Origin: Lentimicrobiaceae bacterium
Lineage (GTDB): Bacteria; Bacteroidota; Bacteroidia; Bacteroidales; F082
NCBI GenBank assembly: GCA_018661505.1
Contig: JABJIE010000017.1
Location: 43,136-107,135, forward strand
Direction of reading: 5' to 3'
Length of the DNA stretch: 64,000 bases
The notes under the pieces were generated by a model. The model did not search any database, had not been told where the DNA came from, and worked only from the letters and a program-made list of their open reading frames with translations. This document shows positions 28,868 to 37,559 of this stretch, piece after piece; position 1 is the stretch's first letter; the number at the start of each line of letters is the position of its first letter. Position numbers and translations under genes: made by a program.

Positions 28868-30331
28868 CTAGTAATAAGTTGGTCTTTTAACGTTTGCCAT
28901 ATTCTTTGCTACTCTGATTACTTGGAGAGCATAGCCAAATTCATTATCATACCACACATAGGCAACCAGACCTTTTTTATTGGGTGATACAATTGTTGCA
29001 TGGCTATCAAACACTGAAGTAGATGGTTCACTCATAAAATCTGATGAAACTGCCTCAGCTGAGGTTGAGTATTTTATCTGGGCAACTAAATCTCCTGACA
29101 AGGATGTTTGGCGCATTAGCTCATTAATTTCATCCTTGCTAGTTTCTTTGGCAAGGGTTAATTTTAGAACTACCAATGATACGTTGGGGGTAGGCACACG
29201 TATTGCATTCCCAGTTAACTTCCCATCAAGGCTAGGCAGTATTTTGGTAACTGCTTTTGCAGCCCCTGTTTCCGTGATTACTAGATTTAGGGGTGCAGAT
29301 CTTCCTCGCCTGGATTTTTTGTGCATATTATCCAATAGGTTCTGATCATTGGTATAAGAATGAACTGTTTCTAAATGTCCTTGAGTTATACCATATTCAT
29401 TCTCTAATACCGATAATATTGGTGCTGCAGCATTTGTGGTGCATGATGCAGCAGATAGAATGGTTTCCTTTGTATAATCAACAGATTTATCATTTACACC
29501 AAAAACAATATTCGGGATGTCTCCTTTTCCAGGAGCAGTAAGAAGTACTTTACCAATGCCCTTAGCTTTTAAGTGTTGGCTTAATCCATCTCTATCTCTG
29601 AAGATACCAGTGTTGTCTATAAGTATTGCATTCTTAATTCCGTATTCTGAATAGTCAATATCATCTGGTTTATCTGCTTCTAGCATTAGAACCTTGTGGC
29701 CATTTATATAAATTGTTTTATCATCAAAGTCTTCAACTGCAACACCTCTGAAAGGTCCATGTACTGAATCATGACGGAATAATGATGCACGTTTAGTAAT
29801 TGCGGTTTCATCATTTCCTCTGGTTACTATTGCTCTAACTCTTAACTGATGTCCGTTACCTTGTATAATTAGTTCGCGTGCAAGGAGTCTTCCAATACGT
29901 CCAAATCCATATAGAACAACATCAACAGGTTTCTTAGATATTTTTCCTGGCCCGAAGAAATCCTTTAGTTTAATTCTGATAAAATCCTCTGCATCTACGT
30001 AGTTTTCACGAGATTCTATCCATTCACCATTTAATTTACCAATGTCAATTTTTGATGGTCTAATGTTGCAATGCAGGATAGCTTTTGCAAGTTTTAAAGA
30101 GTCCTTAATATTTAGCTTTTCATTGATGATATTCTCGGCATATGAATGTCTGTAAAGAATTAAGCTAGCAGATCTATCGATGAGCTGACTTCGAAATAAT
30201 ACCAGTTCTATGGATTTGTTGTAAAATAACTTTGATAAAACCGTAATAAATTCATTGGCAATCATTTCCTGTTTTGCCCAATCATTTAATGAGACTTCAT
30301 AATTGCCATTTCCATTCTTTGATTTAGTCAT
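28868..30331 (-). CDS. gap: Glyceraldehyde-3-phosphate dehydrogenase, long form with N-terminal extension
   Basis: 487 aa; NAD domain begins around residue 130 (VDVVLYGFGRIGRLLARELI), catalytic SAASCTTNAAAP, YDNEFGYALQVIR. Confidence 0.94.
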   Translation of the reverse strand: MTKSKNGNGNYEVSLNDWAKQEMIANEFITVLSKLFYNKSIELVLFRSQLIDRSASLILYRHSYAENIINEKLNIKDSLKLAKAILHCNIRPSKIDIGKLNGEWIESRENYVDAEDFIRIKLKDFFGPGKISKKPVDVVLYGFGRIGRLLARELIIQGNGHQLRVRAIVTRGNDETAITKRASLFRHDSVHGPFRGVAVEDFDDKTIYINGHKVLMLEADKPDDIDYSEYGIKNAILIDNTGIFRDRDGLSQHLKAKGIGKVLLTAPGKGDIPNIVFGVNDKSVDYTKETILSAASCTTNAAAPILSVLENEYGITQGHLETVHSYTNDQNLLDNMHKKSRRGRSAPLNLVITETGAAKAVTKILPSLDGKLTGNAIRVPTPNVSLVVLKLTLAKETSKDEINELMRQTSLSGDLVAQIKYSTSAEAVSSDFMSEPSTSVFDSHATIVSPNKKGLVAYVWYDNEFGYALQVIRVAKNMANVKRPTYY

Positions 30332-30379
30332 TGTGATTTATTTGTTAGTTGATCGTGAAATAAACTTTGAGTTATTCGG

Positions 30380-30412
30380 CAAAATTAAAAAAAGAAGCCC
30401 ACCAAAGTACAA
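30380..30412 (-). promoter_or_regulatory. Candidate gap promoter
   Basis: Minus strand TTG (30412..30410)-N22-TAATTTTG (30387..30380), in the gap/rpoD intergenic region. Confidence 0.5.
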
Positions 30413-30457
30413 AAGGTTTCTTCTTTTTGTCAGAGATGGATTTAAGTTGTCTGTAGT

Positions 30458-31324
30458 TTATTGCCCTAAATATGCCTTTAATAATCTAACACGCGCAGTG
30501 TGGCGTAGTTTTCTAATGGCTTTTTCTTTAATTTGTCTTACGCGTTCTCTTGTTAGATGAAACTGTGCACCTATTTCTTCTAGTGTTAAACTATAAGTAA
30601 GGCCAATACCATAATACATATTTATTATGTCACGTTCTTTATCCGTTAATAATTCAAGCGATCTTTGGATTTCATCTCCAAGTGATTCTTTCTCAAGATC
30701 TTCGTCGGTACTTTCAGAATTTTGTGGAACAAAAAAGTCCAAGAACTTTGTGTCTTCGTCACTTGAAATGGGAGCATCCATGGATACATACTTAGTAGCA
30801 ATTTTCATTGTTGACTTTATCTTGTGACTGGACAATTCCATTTCTTCTGCTATCTCAGACTCTGATGGAACTCTTTCAAATTGTTGCTCAAGCTGAGATG
30901 TTACTTTCTTAATTTTATTTATTGCTCCTACTTGGTTTAATGGTAATCTAACTAACCTTGACTGCTCTGCAATTGCCTGTAAAATTGATTGACGTATCCA
31001 CCACACTGCATATGAAATGAACTTGAAACCTCTAGTTTCATCAAATTTCTGAGCAGCTTTAATTAATCCTAAGTTACCTTCATTAATCATGTCGGGGAGA
31101 CTCAGACCCTGATTCTGATACTGCTTTGATACCGAAACAACAAATCTTAGGTTTGCCTTTGTTAATCTCTCCAGTGCTTTTTTATCACCCGCCTTAATTC
31201 GTCTTGCCAATTCAACTTCTTGTTCAGCTGTAATCAACTCCTCACGACTAATATCCTGAAGATATTTATCAAGCGATGCCGAGTTACGGTTGGTTATTGA
31301 TTTGGTGATTTTAAGTTGTCTCAT
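30458..31324 (-). CDS. rpoD: Primary sigma factor, RpoD/SigA family (short Bacteroidota form)
   Basis: 288 aa; [105 protein letters not shown]. Confidence 0.96.
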   Translation of the reverse strand: MRQLKITKSITNRNSASLDKYLQDISREELITAEQEVELARRIKAGDKKALERLTKANLRFVVSVSKQYQNQGLSLPDMINEGNLGLIKAAQKFDETRGFKFISYAVWWIRQSILQAIAEQSRLVRLPLNQVGAINKIKKVTSQLEQQFERVPSESEIAEEMELSSHKIKSTMKIATKYVSMDAPISSDEDTKFLDFFVPQNSESTDEDLEKESLGDEIQRSLELLTDKERDIINMYYGIGLTYSLTLEEIGAQFHLTRERVRQIKEKAIRKLRHTARVRLLKAYLGQ

Positions 31325-31398
31325 TTTGAGTTATAAGAGATGATTCTGCCTGGAAAAAAGACATGCAATATATGAAAAATATCCTAATAAACAAATAG

Positions 31399-32874
31399 TT
31401 AGAGCATAAATTCATATGAAACTATCACACCATTGGGATAAATTCCTTTCATTCGAATAATATTTCTTTTAGTGTTATTTATGGCTGAAAGAAGCTCAGA
31501 TTCAGTATCAACATCTGAATTGTTTATTTCTGTGATTATAAACCCTTCATTGATCCCCGCGCGACTCAGAATACCGTTTGTTATTTCCATTACTTTAAGC
31601 CCAGTTGAAATATTTAAGTCATCTTTTTCCTCATTTGAAAGTTGTTGCAAATCTGCACCAAGTAACTCGTTAAAAAAGACATCTGAGGATCTTATTGCTA
31701 CCAATGTTCCATTTTTGTTTTTTAAGATTACTTCCTTACTCAGAATAACACCATTGCGCTCTAAATTTACCATAACAATAGTACCTGGATTATATTGACC
31801 TATTAAACCCAAGAGAGTTGATAGTGAATTGGTTTTTGTTTCGTTTACAGCTATGATAACATCGCCTTCTTTAATTCCTGCTTCATAAGCGCCACTATTT
31901 TTCATTACTGATGCAACATATATACCATTAGTGTTCTCAAGATTATTTGCGTTGGCAAATTCTGCATTAATATCTTGTATTTGAACTCCAAGATACCCTC
32001 GCTGGACTTCACCAAACTCGATTAAATCATTCACGACTTTTCTTACGATATTTACAGGGATGGCAAATGAGTACCCTTCATATACTCCTGTATGAGATGC
32101 TATAGCCGCATTTATGCCAACTAGATCACCAGTAGTATTTACTAGCGCTCCACCACTATTCCCTCTGTTCACTACTGCATCTGTTTGAATAAATGATTCT
32201 ATAGCCGATTGTCCCCCTAAAATATTTATATTTCTAGCTTTTGCACTAACAATTCCTGCTGTAACTGTTGAATTCAAATCAAAAGGGTTACCAACTGCTA
32301 GTACCCATTCGCCTACCTTTACATTATCAGAATTTCCAAATGTAATAAAGGGAAGGTCTTTCTCTTCAACTTTGATTAATGCGAGGTCTGTGCTTGGATC
32401 AACACCAATTATTTCTGCATCTGTTTCTCTTTCATCGTTAAAAGTAATGGTTATTTTATCGGCTCCATCAATTACGTGATTGTTGGTTACGATATGTCCG
32501 TCCGATGAAATTATTACTCCTGAGCCAAATGCCACATAACTATTACTTCTTTGTGGGTATTGGTGAAAATACTCCTTAAACTGTCCAAAGAAATCATCGT
32601 AGGAATTTGTTCTTGAAATAATTTTAGTTTTGATATGAACTACCGCGTCAAGTGACTTTTCTGCTGCATAAGTTAGGTCTACACTTTGTTGCGGTGAAAA
32701 TTTAGATTTGTGAATAGGAGGGATTTTATCAACTTTTTCACTTTGTTTATCTTCCAAAGTAATGTTGTCGGAAGTGTTATCTTTGTGCTGTGTGTAAAGA
32801 AATAATACGAGGATTACAATCAATGCACCTGCTACACCACTTAATGTACTTTTTATTATTGTTGTAGTTTTCAT
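31399..32874 (-). CDS. Deg/HtrA-family periplasmic serine protease with PDZ domains
   Basis: 491 aa; VTNNHVIDGAD (His), DLALIKV (Asp), QTDAVVNRGNSGGALVN (Ser); two PDZ regions. Confidence 0.96.
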   Translation of the reverse strand: MKTTTIIKSTLSGVAGALIVILVLFLYTQHKDNTSDNITLEDKQSEKVDKIPPIHKSKFSPQQSVDLTYAAEKSLDAVVHIKTKIISRTNSYDDFFGQFKEYFHQYPQRSNSYVAFGSGVIISSDGHIVTNNHVIDGADKITITFNDERETDAEIIGVDPSTDLALIKVEEKDLPFITFGNSDNVKVGEWVLAVGNPFDLNSTVTAGIVSAKARNINILGGQSAIESFIQTDAVVNRGNSGGALVNTTGDLVGINAAIASHTGVYEGYSFAIPVNIVRKVVNDLIEFGEVQRGYLGVQIQDINAEFANANNLENTNGIYVASVMKNSGAYEAGIKEGDVIIAVNETKTNSLSTLLGLIGQYNPGTIVMVNLERNGVILSKEVILKNKNGTLVAIRSSDVFFNELLGADLQQLSNEEKDDLNISTGLKVMEITNGILSRAGINEGFIITEINNSDVDTESELLSAINNTKRNIIRMKGIYPNGVIVSYEFML

Positions 32875-32962
32875 TGATATTAGATTATATATAAAGTTGA
32901 TAACGCTATTTTAAATTGTAAATTTTTCTCCTAAGGTTAATATTTGTTAAATATATCTGACT

Positions 32963-33757
32963 ATGCAATTTTCGAAATTTCAAGGCAATGGTAACGATTT
33001 CATAATCATAGATAATATTGATGGAAGACTTAATTTGACAAATAAGGAGGTACAATTTCTATGCAATAGAAGGCTTGGGATTGGTGCGGATGGTCTAATA
33101 TTATTAAATTATTTTGAGTCAAGTGATTTTGAGATGGTTTATTATAATTCGGATGGTAATATTGGTAGTATGTGTGGCAATGGGGGAAGATGTATATCCG
33201 CTTTTGCGCACATGAATAATATTGCTGGCGAAAACCAATCATTTATTGCATTTGATGGATGTCATGAAGCTATTATTTTAGGGAAGAATAATACCAATAT
33301 GGAGTGGGATGTAAAGCTTAAATTATCAAAAGTAACAGAAGTAGAAGAAAATCATGGCAATTATTTAATCAATACAGGGTCTCCCCACTATGTAGAGTTT
33401 GTAAAAAATATATCTGATATTGATGTAGAAGAAGAAGGTAGAAAAATAAGATATAGTAATATGTTTTCATCCGAAGGTACGAATGTCAATTTTGTAGAAC
33501 TGGGTAGTGATAATATATTCGTTCGTACTTATGAGAGAGGTGTTGAAAAAGAAACCCTATCTTGTGGAACAGGTGTTGCTGCATCTGCGATTGCCAACTT
33601 TCTAGTTCATGGAATTTCAGATATAAGTGTTAATACCAAAGGTGGGGATTTTAATGTCAGTTTCAATCATAATAAAGAAGATGGTAAAAATATTTTTGAT
33701 GAGATATGGCTTAGAGGACCTGTCAGATTTGTATTTAGCGGAGATATTAATATCTAA
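32963..33757 (+). CDS. dapF: Diaminopimelate epimerase
   Basis: 264 aa; FSKFQGNGNDFIIID, YYNSDGNIGSMCGNGGRC, ERGVEKETLSCGTGVAASAI. Confidence 0.97.
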   Translation: MQFSKFQGNGNDFIIIDNIDGRLNLTNKEVQFLCNRRLGIGADGLILLNYFESSDFEMVYYNSDGNIGSMCGNGGRCISAFAHMNNIAGENQSFIAFDGCHEAIILGKNNTNMEWDVKLKLSKVTEVEENHGNYLINTGSPHYVEFVKNISDIDVEEEGRKIRYSNMFSSEGTNVNFVELGSDNIFVRTYERGVEKETLSCGTGVAASAIANFLVHGISDISVNTKGGDFNVSFNHNKEDGKNIFDEIWLRGPVRFVFSGDINI

Positions 33758-33762
33758 GAACT

Positions 33763-35592
33763 ATGGATAAGCTAACAAAAGATAGTTGGCTACCAACTAC
33801 AGCTAAGGAAGTTAAGGAAAGGGGATGGGAATATTTAGATGTAATTCTATTTTCAGGTGATGCCTACATTGATCATCCATCATTTGGAGTGCCTGTAATT
33901 GCAAGAGTACTTGAGAATCTTGGTCTTAGGGTGGCAATTGTGCCTCAACCAAATTGGAGAGATGATTTGCGCGATTTTAAAAAATTGGGGGAGCCTAGAT
34001 TATTTTTTGGTGTTTCAGCTGGTGTTATGGATTCAATGGTAAACCATTATACTGCAAATCGCAGACTAAGATCCAACGACGCGTACACACCCGGCAATAC
34101 GTCAGGATTCAGACCAGATTATCCCACAATAGTTTACACAGAAATATTAAAAAAACTTTATCCTGAAGTACCAGTTATCATAGGAGGTGTTGAAGGCTCT
34201 CTAAGAAGATTTACTCATTATGATTACTGGAATGATGAACTCAAGAAAAGTATGCTATGCATGTCGGGAGCCGATATGTTAGTATATGGTATGGGAGAAA
34301 AACCTATAACCCAGGTTGTAAAATTACTGCAAAGGGGAGTACCATTCGAAAAATTAAACACAATACCACAAACAGGTTATATTGTTGACTCAGAGGAAGA
34401 TATTCCTGAGAATAAAAATTGGCATACGGAGTATCTTGCTTCACATGAGGATTGCATAAAAGATAAAATAACATTTGCCAGAAATTTCAAGATGATAGAG
34501 GTTGAGTCGAATCGAATTAACCAAAATAGGCTAATACAGAAGGTTGATGGCAAGTTCCTTATTATGAATCCTGCTTATCCATTTTTGGAAGAAAAGGAAA
34601 TGGATGCTATTTATGATTTGCCCTATACAAGAATGCCTCATTATAAGTATAACAATAAAGGTAGTATTCCTGCTTATGAAATGATTAAACATTCTGTTAA
34701 TGTGCATAGAGGTTGTTTTGGTGGATGTAGTTTCTGTACAATATCAGCACATCAGGGAAAGTTTGTGAGCTCAAGGTCAAAGAAGTCTATTCTAGAGGAG
34801 GTTAAAAAGGTTAGTAAGCTTCCTGACTTTAAGGGCTATTTGACAGATTTGGGAGGACCATCTGCGAATATGTATAAGATGAAAGGTATAGACTTTCCTA
34901 TGTGTGAAAGATGCAAAAGGCCATCTTGTATATTTCCAAATATTTGTACCAATTTAAACACATCTCATCAACCATTACATGATATATATGAGAGTGTTGA
35001 GCAACTACCAGAAATAAAAAAGGTCACAATAGGAAGCGGAGTCAGGTATGATATGCTTAGCAAGGAAAGAAATAAAAATGGAGGTGAGGATTTAGATAGA
35101 TATTTAAAAAGACTTGTTACTAAAAATGTAAGTGGGAGGTTGAAAATTGCTCCAGAGCATACCTCTGATGATGTTTTAAAAATAATGCGCAAACCCTCAT
35201 TTGATTTATATGATTCTTTTAAGAAGAAGTTTAATAAAATATCAGAGGAGGCTGGTTTAAATCAGCAAATAATTCCTTATTTTATTTCCAGTCATCCGGG
35301 AAGTAAAGAAGAAGATATGGCAAAGCTTGCATCAGATACTAAGTCTGCTGGACTTCAGTTAGAGCAAGTACAAGGGTTTACTCCAACGCCCATGACCAAT
35401 GCAACAGTTATGTATTACTCTGGGGTAAATCCATATAACCTCAAGCCAATATACTCAGCAAAAAGTAAGCAAGAAAAAGAGCGTCAACACATGTTTTTCT
35501 TTTGGTACAAACCTGAGTTTAGAAATAAAATAAAGTCTGTACTAAATAAACTGGGACGCCAGGATATATTAAATAACCTAATCAACAAGTAA
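33763..35592 (+). CDS. YgiQ family radical SAM protein
   Basis: 609 aa; WLPTTAKEVKERGWEYLDVILFSGDAYIDHPSFG; radical SAM cluster CFGGCSFC. Confidence 0.96.
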   Translation: MDKLTKDSWLPTTAKEVKERGWEYLDVILFSGDAYIDHPSFGVPVIARVLENLGLRVAIVPQPNWRDDLRDFKKLGEPRLFFGVSAGVMDSMVNHYTANRRLRSNDAYTPGNTSGFRPDYPTIVYTEILKKLYPEVPVIIGGVEGSLRRFTHYDYWNDELKKSMLCMSGADMLVYGMGEKPITQVVKLLQRGVPFEKLNTIPQTGYIVDSEEDIPENKNWHTEYLASHEDCIKDKITFARNFKMIEVESNRINQNRLIQKVDGKFLIMNPAYPFLEEKEMDAIYDLPYTRMPHYKYNNKGSIPAYEMIKHSVNVHRGCFGGCSFCTISAHQGKFVSSRSKKSILEEVKKVSKLPDFKGYLTDLGGPSANMYKMKGIDFPMCERCKRPSCIFPNICTNLNTSHQPLHDIYESVEQLPEIKKVTIGSGVRYDMLSKERNKNGGEDLDRYLKRLVTKNVSGRLKIAPEHTSDDVLKIMRKPSFDLYDSFKKKFNKISEEAGLNQQIIPYFISSHPGSKEEDMAKLASDTKSAGLQLEQVQGFTPTPMTNATVMYYSGVNPYNLKPIYSAKSKQEKERQHMFFFWYKPEFRNKIKSVLNKLGRQDILNNLINK

Positions 35593-35641
35593 GCTTTAGG
35601 ATATAATAAAGCCAATGTGTTTTATAGCAATCTAGTTGTGA

Positions 35642-36238
35642 TTATTTTCCAGTTGCTGGCTTAACAGGATACTTTGCCATAATTGCAGATACGGCTTTGG
35701 GAATAGACTTCTCTCTATTTGTTGGGTTAGAATCTACGGTTCCTTTTCCAACACCTTCCCAAATAAGTTTTTTCTCAGAAGCATCGAAAACATCACAAAC
35801 TAAAGTTCCGACTGTGTAGTTGTAGTTGCTTATTGTTGTTACCGATGTTCCCATCATTGGTGCGCCCCAGCCCCAGCCAGGACCATAGCCATAATAACCA
35901 CCATAACCCCAACCTGCATAGCCTCCCATGTTAGTTGTGTTTGCAACTTGCTCAGTTTTTTCTTGAGTAACAATAAACAGTGCTACAACTAGTTCACCAT
36001 CTTCTTTAACAAGAGTAAGTCCGCGCTTGGCAAACTCATCTTTGAATGCGCTCTCAATTCTAGCCTTATCAAATGGATTTAATATTTTATCACTATCCTT
36101 TGCCCAACCATGGTAAGAGTAAGTTGTAAATTTTGAAAAATCTATGGACTTGTCATAGTCAGAAGTTACTTCAATACTTGAGCATGAACCCAATAAAAAT
36201 ATTATCGAAAGAAAAAGTACTTGTTTTAATTTTGACAT
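35642..36238 (-). CDS. DUF4136 domain lipoprotein
   Basis: 198 aa; lipobox LLGSCSS, KFTTYSYHGWA...; Gly/Tyr/Trp-rich central loop. Confidence 0.8.
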   Translation of the reverse strand: MSKLKQVLFLSIIFLLGSCSSIEVTSDYDKSIDFSKFTTYSYHGWAKDSDKILNPFDKARIESAFKDEFAKRGLTLVKEDGELVVALFIVTQEKTEQVANTTNMGGYAGWGYGGYYGYGPGWGWGAPMMGTSVTTISNYNYTVGTLVCDVFDASEKKLIWEGVGKGTVDSNPTNREKSIPKAVSAIMAKYPVKPATGK

Positions 36239-36271
36239 ATTGTTAATTTTAAAAGTTAATTATAATTACCA

Positions 36272-36279
36272 CAAATATA
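36272..36279 (-). promoter_or_regulatory. Candidate -7 element (TATATTTG) for the DUF4136 gene
   Basis: Minus strand 36279..36272 matches TAnnTTTG. Confidence 0.4.
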
Positions 36280-36301
36280 ACAATTACAAGATATCTATTT
36301 G

Positions 36302-36309
36302 TAATTTTG
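36302..36309 (+). promoter_or_regulatory. Candidate -7 element (TAATTTTG) for mnmD
   Basis: TAATTTTG ends 5 nt before ATG at 36315; no clear -33 TTG seen. Confidence 0.4.
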
Positions 36310-36314
36310 ATTTA

Positions 36315-36983
36315 ATGAAAACTAATCGCATTATACTAACAAAAGATGGATCGCACACTTTATATAACTGTGATATAGATGAGCATTATCATTCGTCATA
36401 TGGTGCAGTGCAAGAATCTGAGCATATTTTTATAGCTGCTGGGTTGGGTGAGATAATAGAAAAAGGATTATCAACGGTTAATATATTGGAAATTGGAACT
36501 GGAACAGGATTAAATGTGTTGCTTACTCTTTCAAGATATTCCAATAGTGACGTACATATAAACTATGACGGTGTTGAATTAAGCCCTCCAGAAATAGGTG
36601 AGATTTCCCAATTGAATTATCCTGATTTATTGGGTATTGATAAAGATTTATTTTTACGTATTCATACGACCAAAGATAAAAGAATGGAATTAGCACATGA
36701 CTTTATCTTTTCAAATAAAATAGAAAGTATCCATGAAATAACTCTAAATGACAAATATTATCATGTGATTTATTTTGATGCTTTTTCTCCAGAAACACAG
36801 CCTGATATCTGGGAAATAAATGTTTTCAAAAAACTATATAATAGTATTAAACCGGGTGGGATATTAACAACATATTCTTGTAAAGGGCAGGTAAAGAGGG
36901 TTTTAATGCAGGCAGGTTTTCGTATTGAGAAATTACCCGGGCCACCCGGAAAGAGAGAGTTTTTAAGAGCCTTTAGAGACTGA
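36315..36983 (+). CDS. mnmD: tRNA (5-methylaminomethyl-2-thiouridine)(34)-methyltransferase MnmD (stand-alone)
   Basis: MKTNRIILTKDGSHTLYNCDIDEHYHSSYGAVQESEHIFI; ILEIGTGTGLN; YFDAFSPETQPDIWE; ORF-track start 36240 lies upstream of the -7 box. Confidence 0.9.
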   Translation: MKTNRIILTKDGSHTLYNCDIDEHYHSSYGAVQESEHIFIAAGLGEIIEKGLSTVNILEIGTGTGLNVLLTLSRYSNSDVHINYDGVELSPPEIGEISQLNYPDLLGIDKDLFLRIHTTKDKRMELAHDFIFSNKIESIHEITLNDKYYHVIYFDAFSPETQPDIWEINVFKKLYNSIKPGGILTTYSCKGQVKRVLMQAGFRIEKLPGPPGKREFLRAFRD

Positions 36984-37496
36984 TGTCATTTGATTAAACC
37001 AACTGAACAGGCCAATTGATAATGCGTGGGTTACATTAAGAGAGCTTATATTTCCAGGTATGGGAATGTATAGAGTTTCATCAGCAATTTCTAATGTGGA
37101 ATTACTTATGCCTATTACCTCATTACCTACTACGAAAGCTGTTTTTTTAGGGAAGATAAAATCAAAGATGTTTTTGGAATATTGGGTTGTTTCCAATGCT
37201 ACTACTTTATAATCCTTTGGTAGATAATTTAGAATCTCATCGGTGTTGATTACCTTCCAATCTATTTTATCGAAGGCACCTGACGATGTTCGTTTTATTT
37301 TGGATCCTTTAAAAGATATTTCATTATCGTAGGCGAATAAAGTTAGCACGGCTCCAACATTAGCAGCCAACCTCATTATCATACCAATATTCTCGGGAGT
37401 TCGGATATTTTCTGCTATTATTATAACTGGATGGATATTTTCCAGTGATTTAGCTATTTCCTTATTCCTGAATAGTTCAACGGATGAATGTGTCAT
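36963..37496 (-). CDS. TrmH/SpoU family RNA methyltransferase
   Basis: VIIIAENIRTPENIGMIMRLAANVGA, AFVVGNEVIGIS, IPIPGNISSLNVTHALSIGLF; start set to MTHSSVELF (37496), because the ORF-track start 37532 lies inside a terminator palindrome. Confidence 0.92.
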   Translation of the reverse strand: MTHSSVELFRNKEIAKSLENIHPVIIIAENIRTPENIGMIMRLAANVGAVLTLFAYDNEISFKGSKIKRTSSGAFDKIDWKVINTDEILNYLPKDYKVVALETTQYSKNIFDFIFPKKTAFVVGNEVIGISNSTLEIADETLYIPIPGNISSLNVTHALSIGLFSWFNQMTSVSKGS

Positions 37497-37511
37497 AAAA
37501 TCAAAATAAAA

Positions 37512-37543
37512 AAAAGCCTTGCATGCTAGCATGCAAGGCTTTT
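37512..37543. terminator. Perfect 32-bp palindromic intrinsic terminator
   Basis: AAAAGCCTTGCATGCTAGCATGCAAGGCTTTT is its own reverse complement; 14-bp stem with CTAG loop, A/T tracts both sides; immediately 3' of the T9SS protein gene. Confidence 0.85.
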
Positions 37544-37559
37544 ATAAATTTAAAACAAT

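Noticed and set aside
28980-29345. 121-aa plus-strand ORF
   Set aside because: Antisense to the GAPDH catalytic domain; mirror ORF.
31472-31798. 108-aa plus-strand ORF
   Set aside because: Antisense to the PDZ region of the Deg protease; no domain signature.
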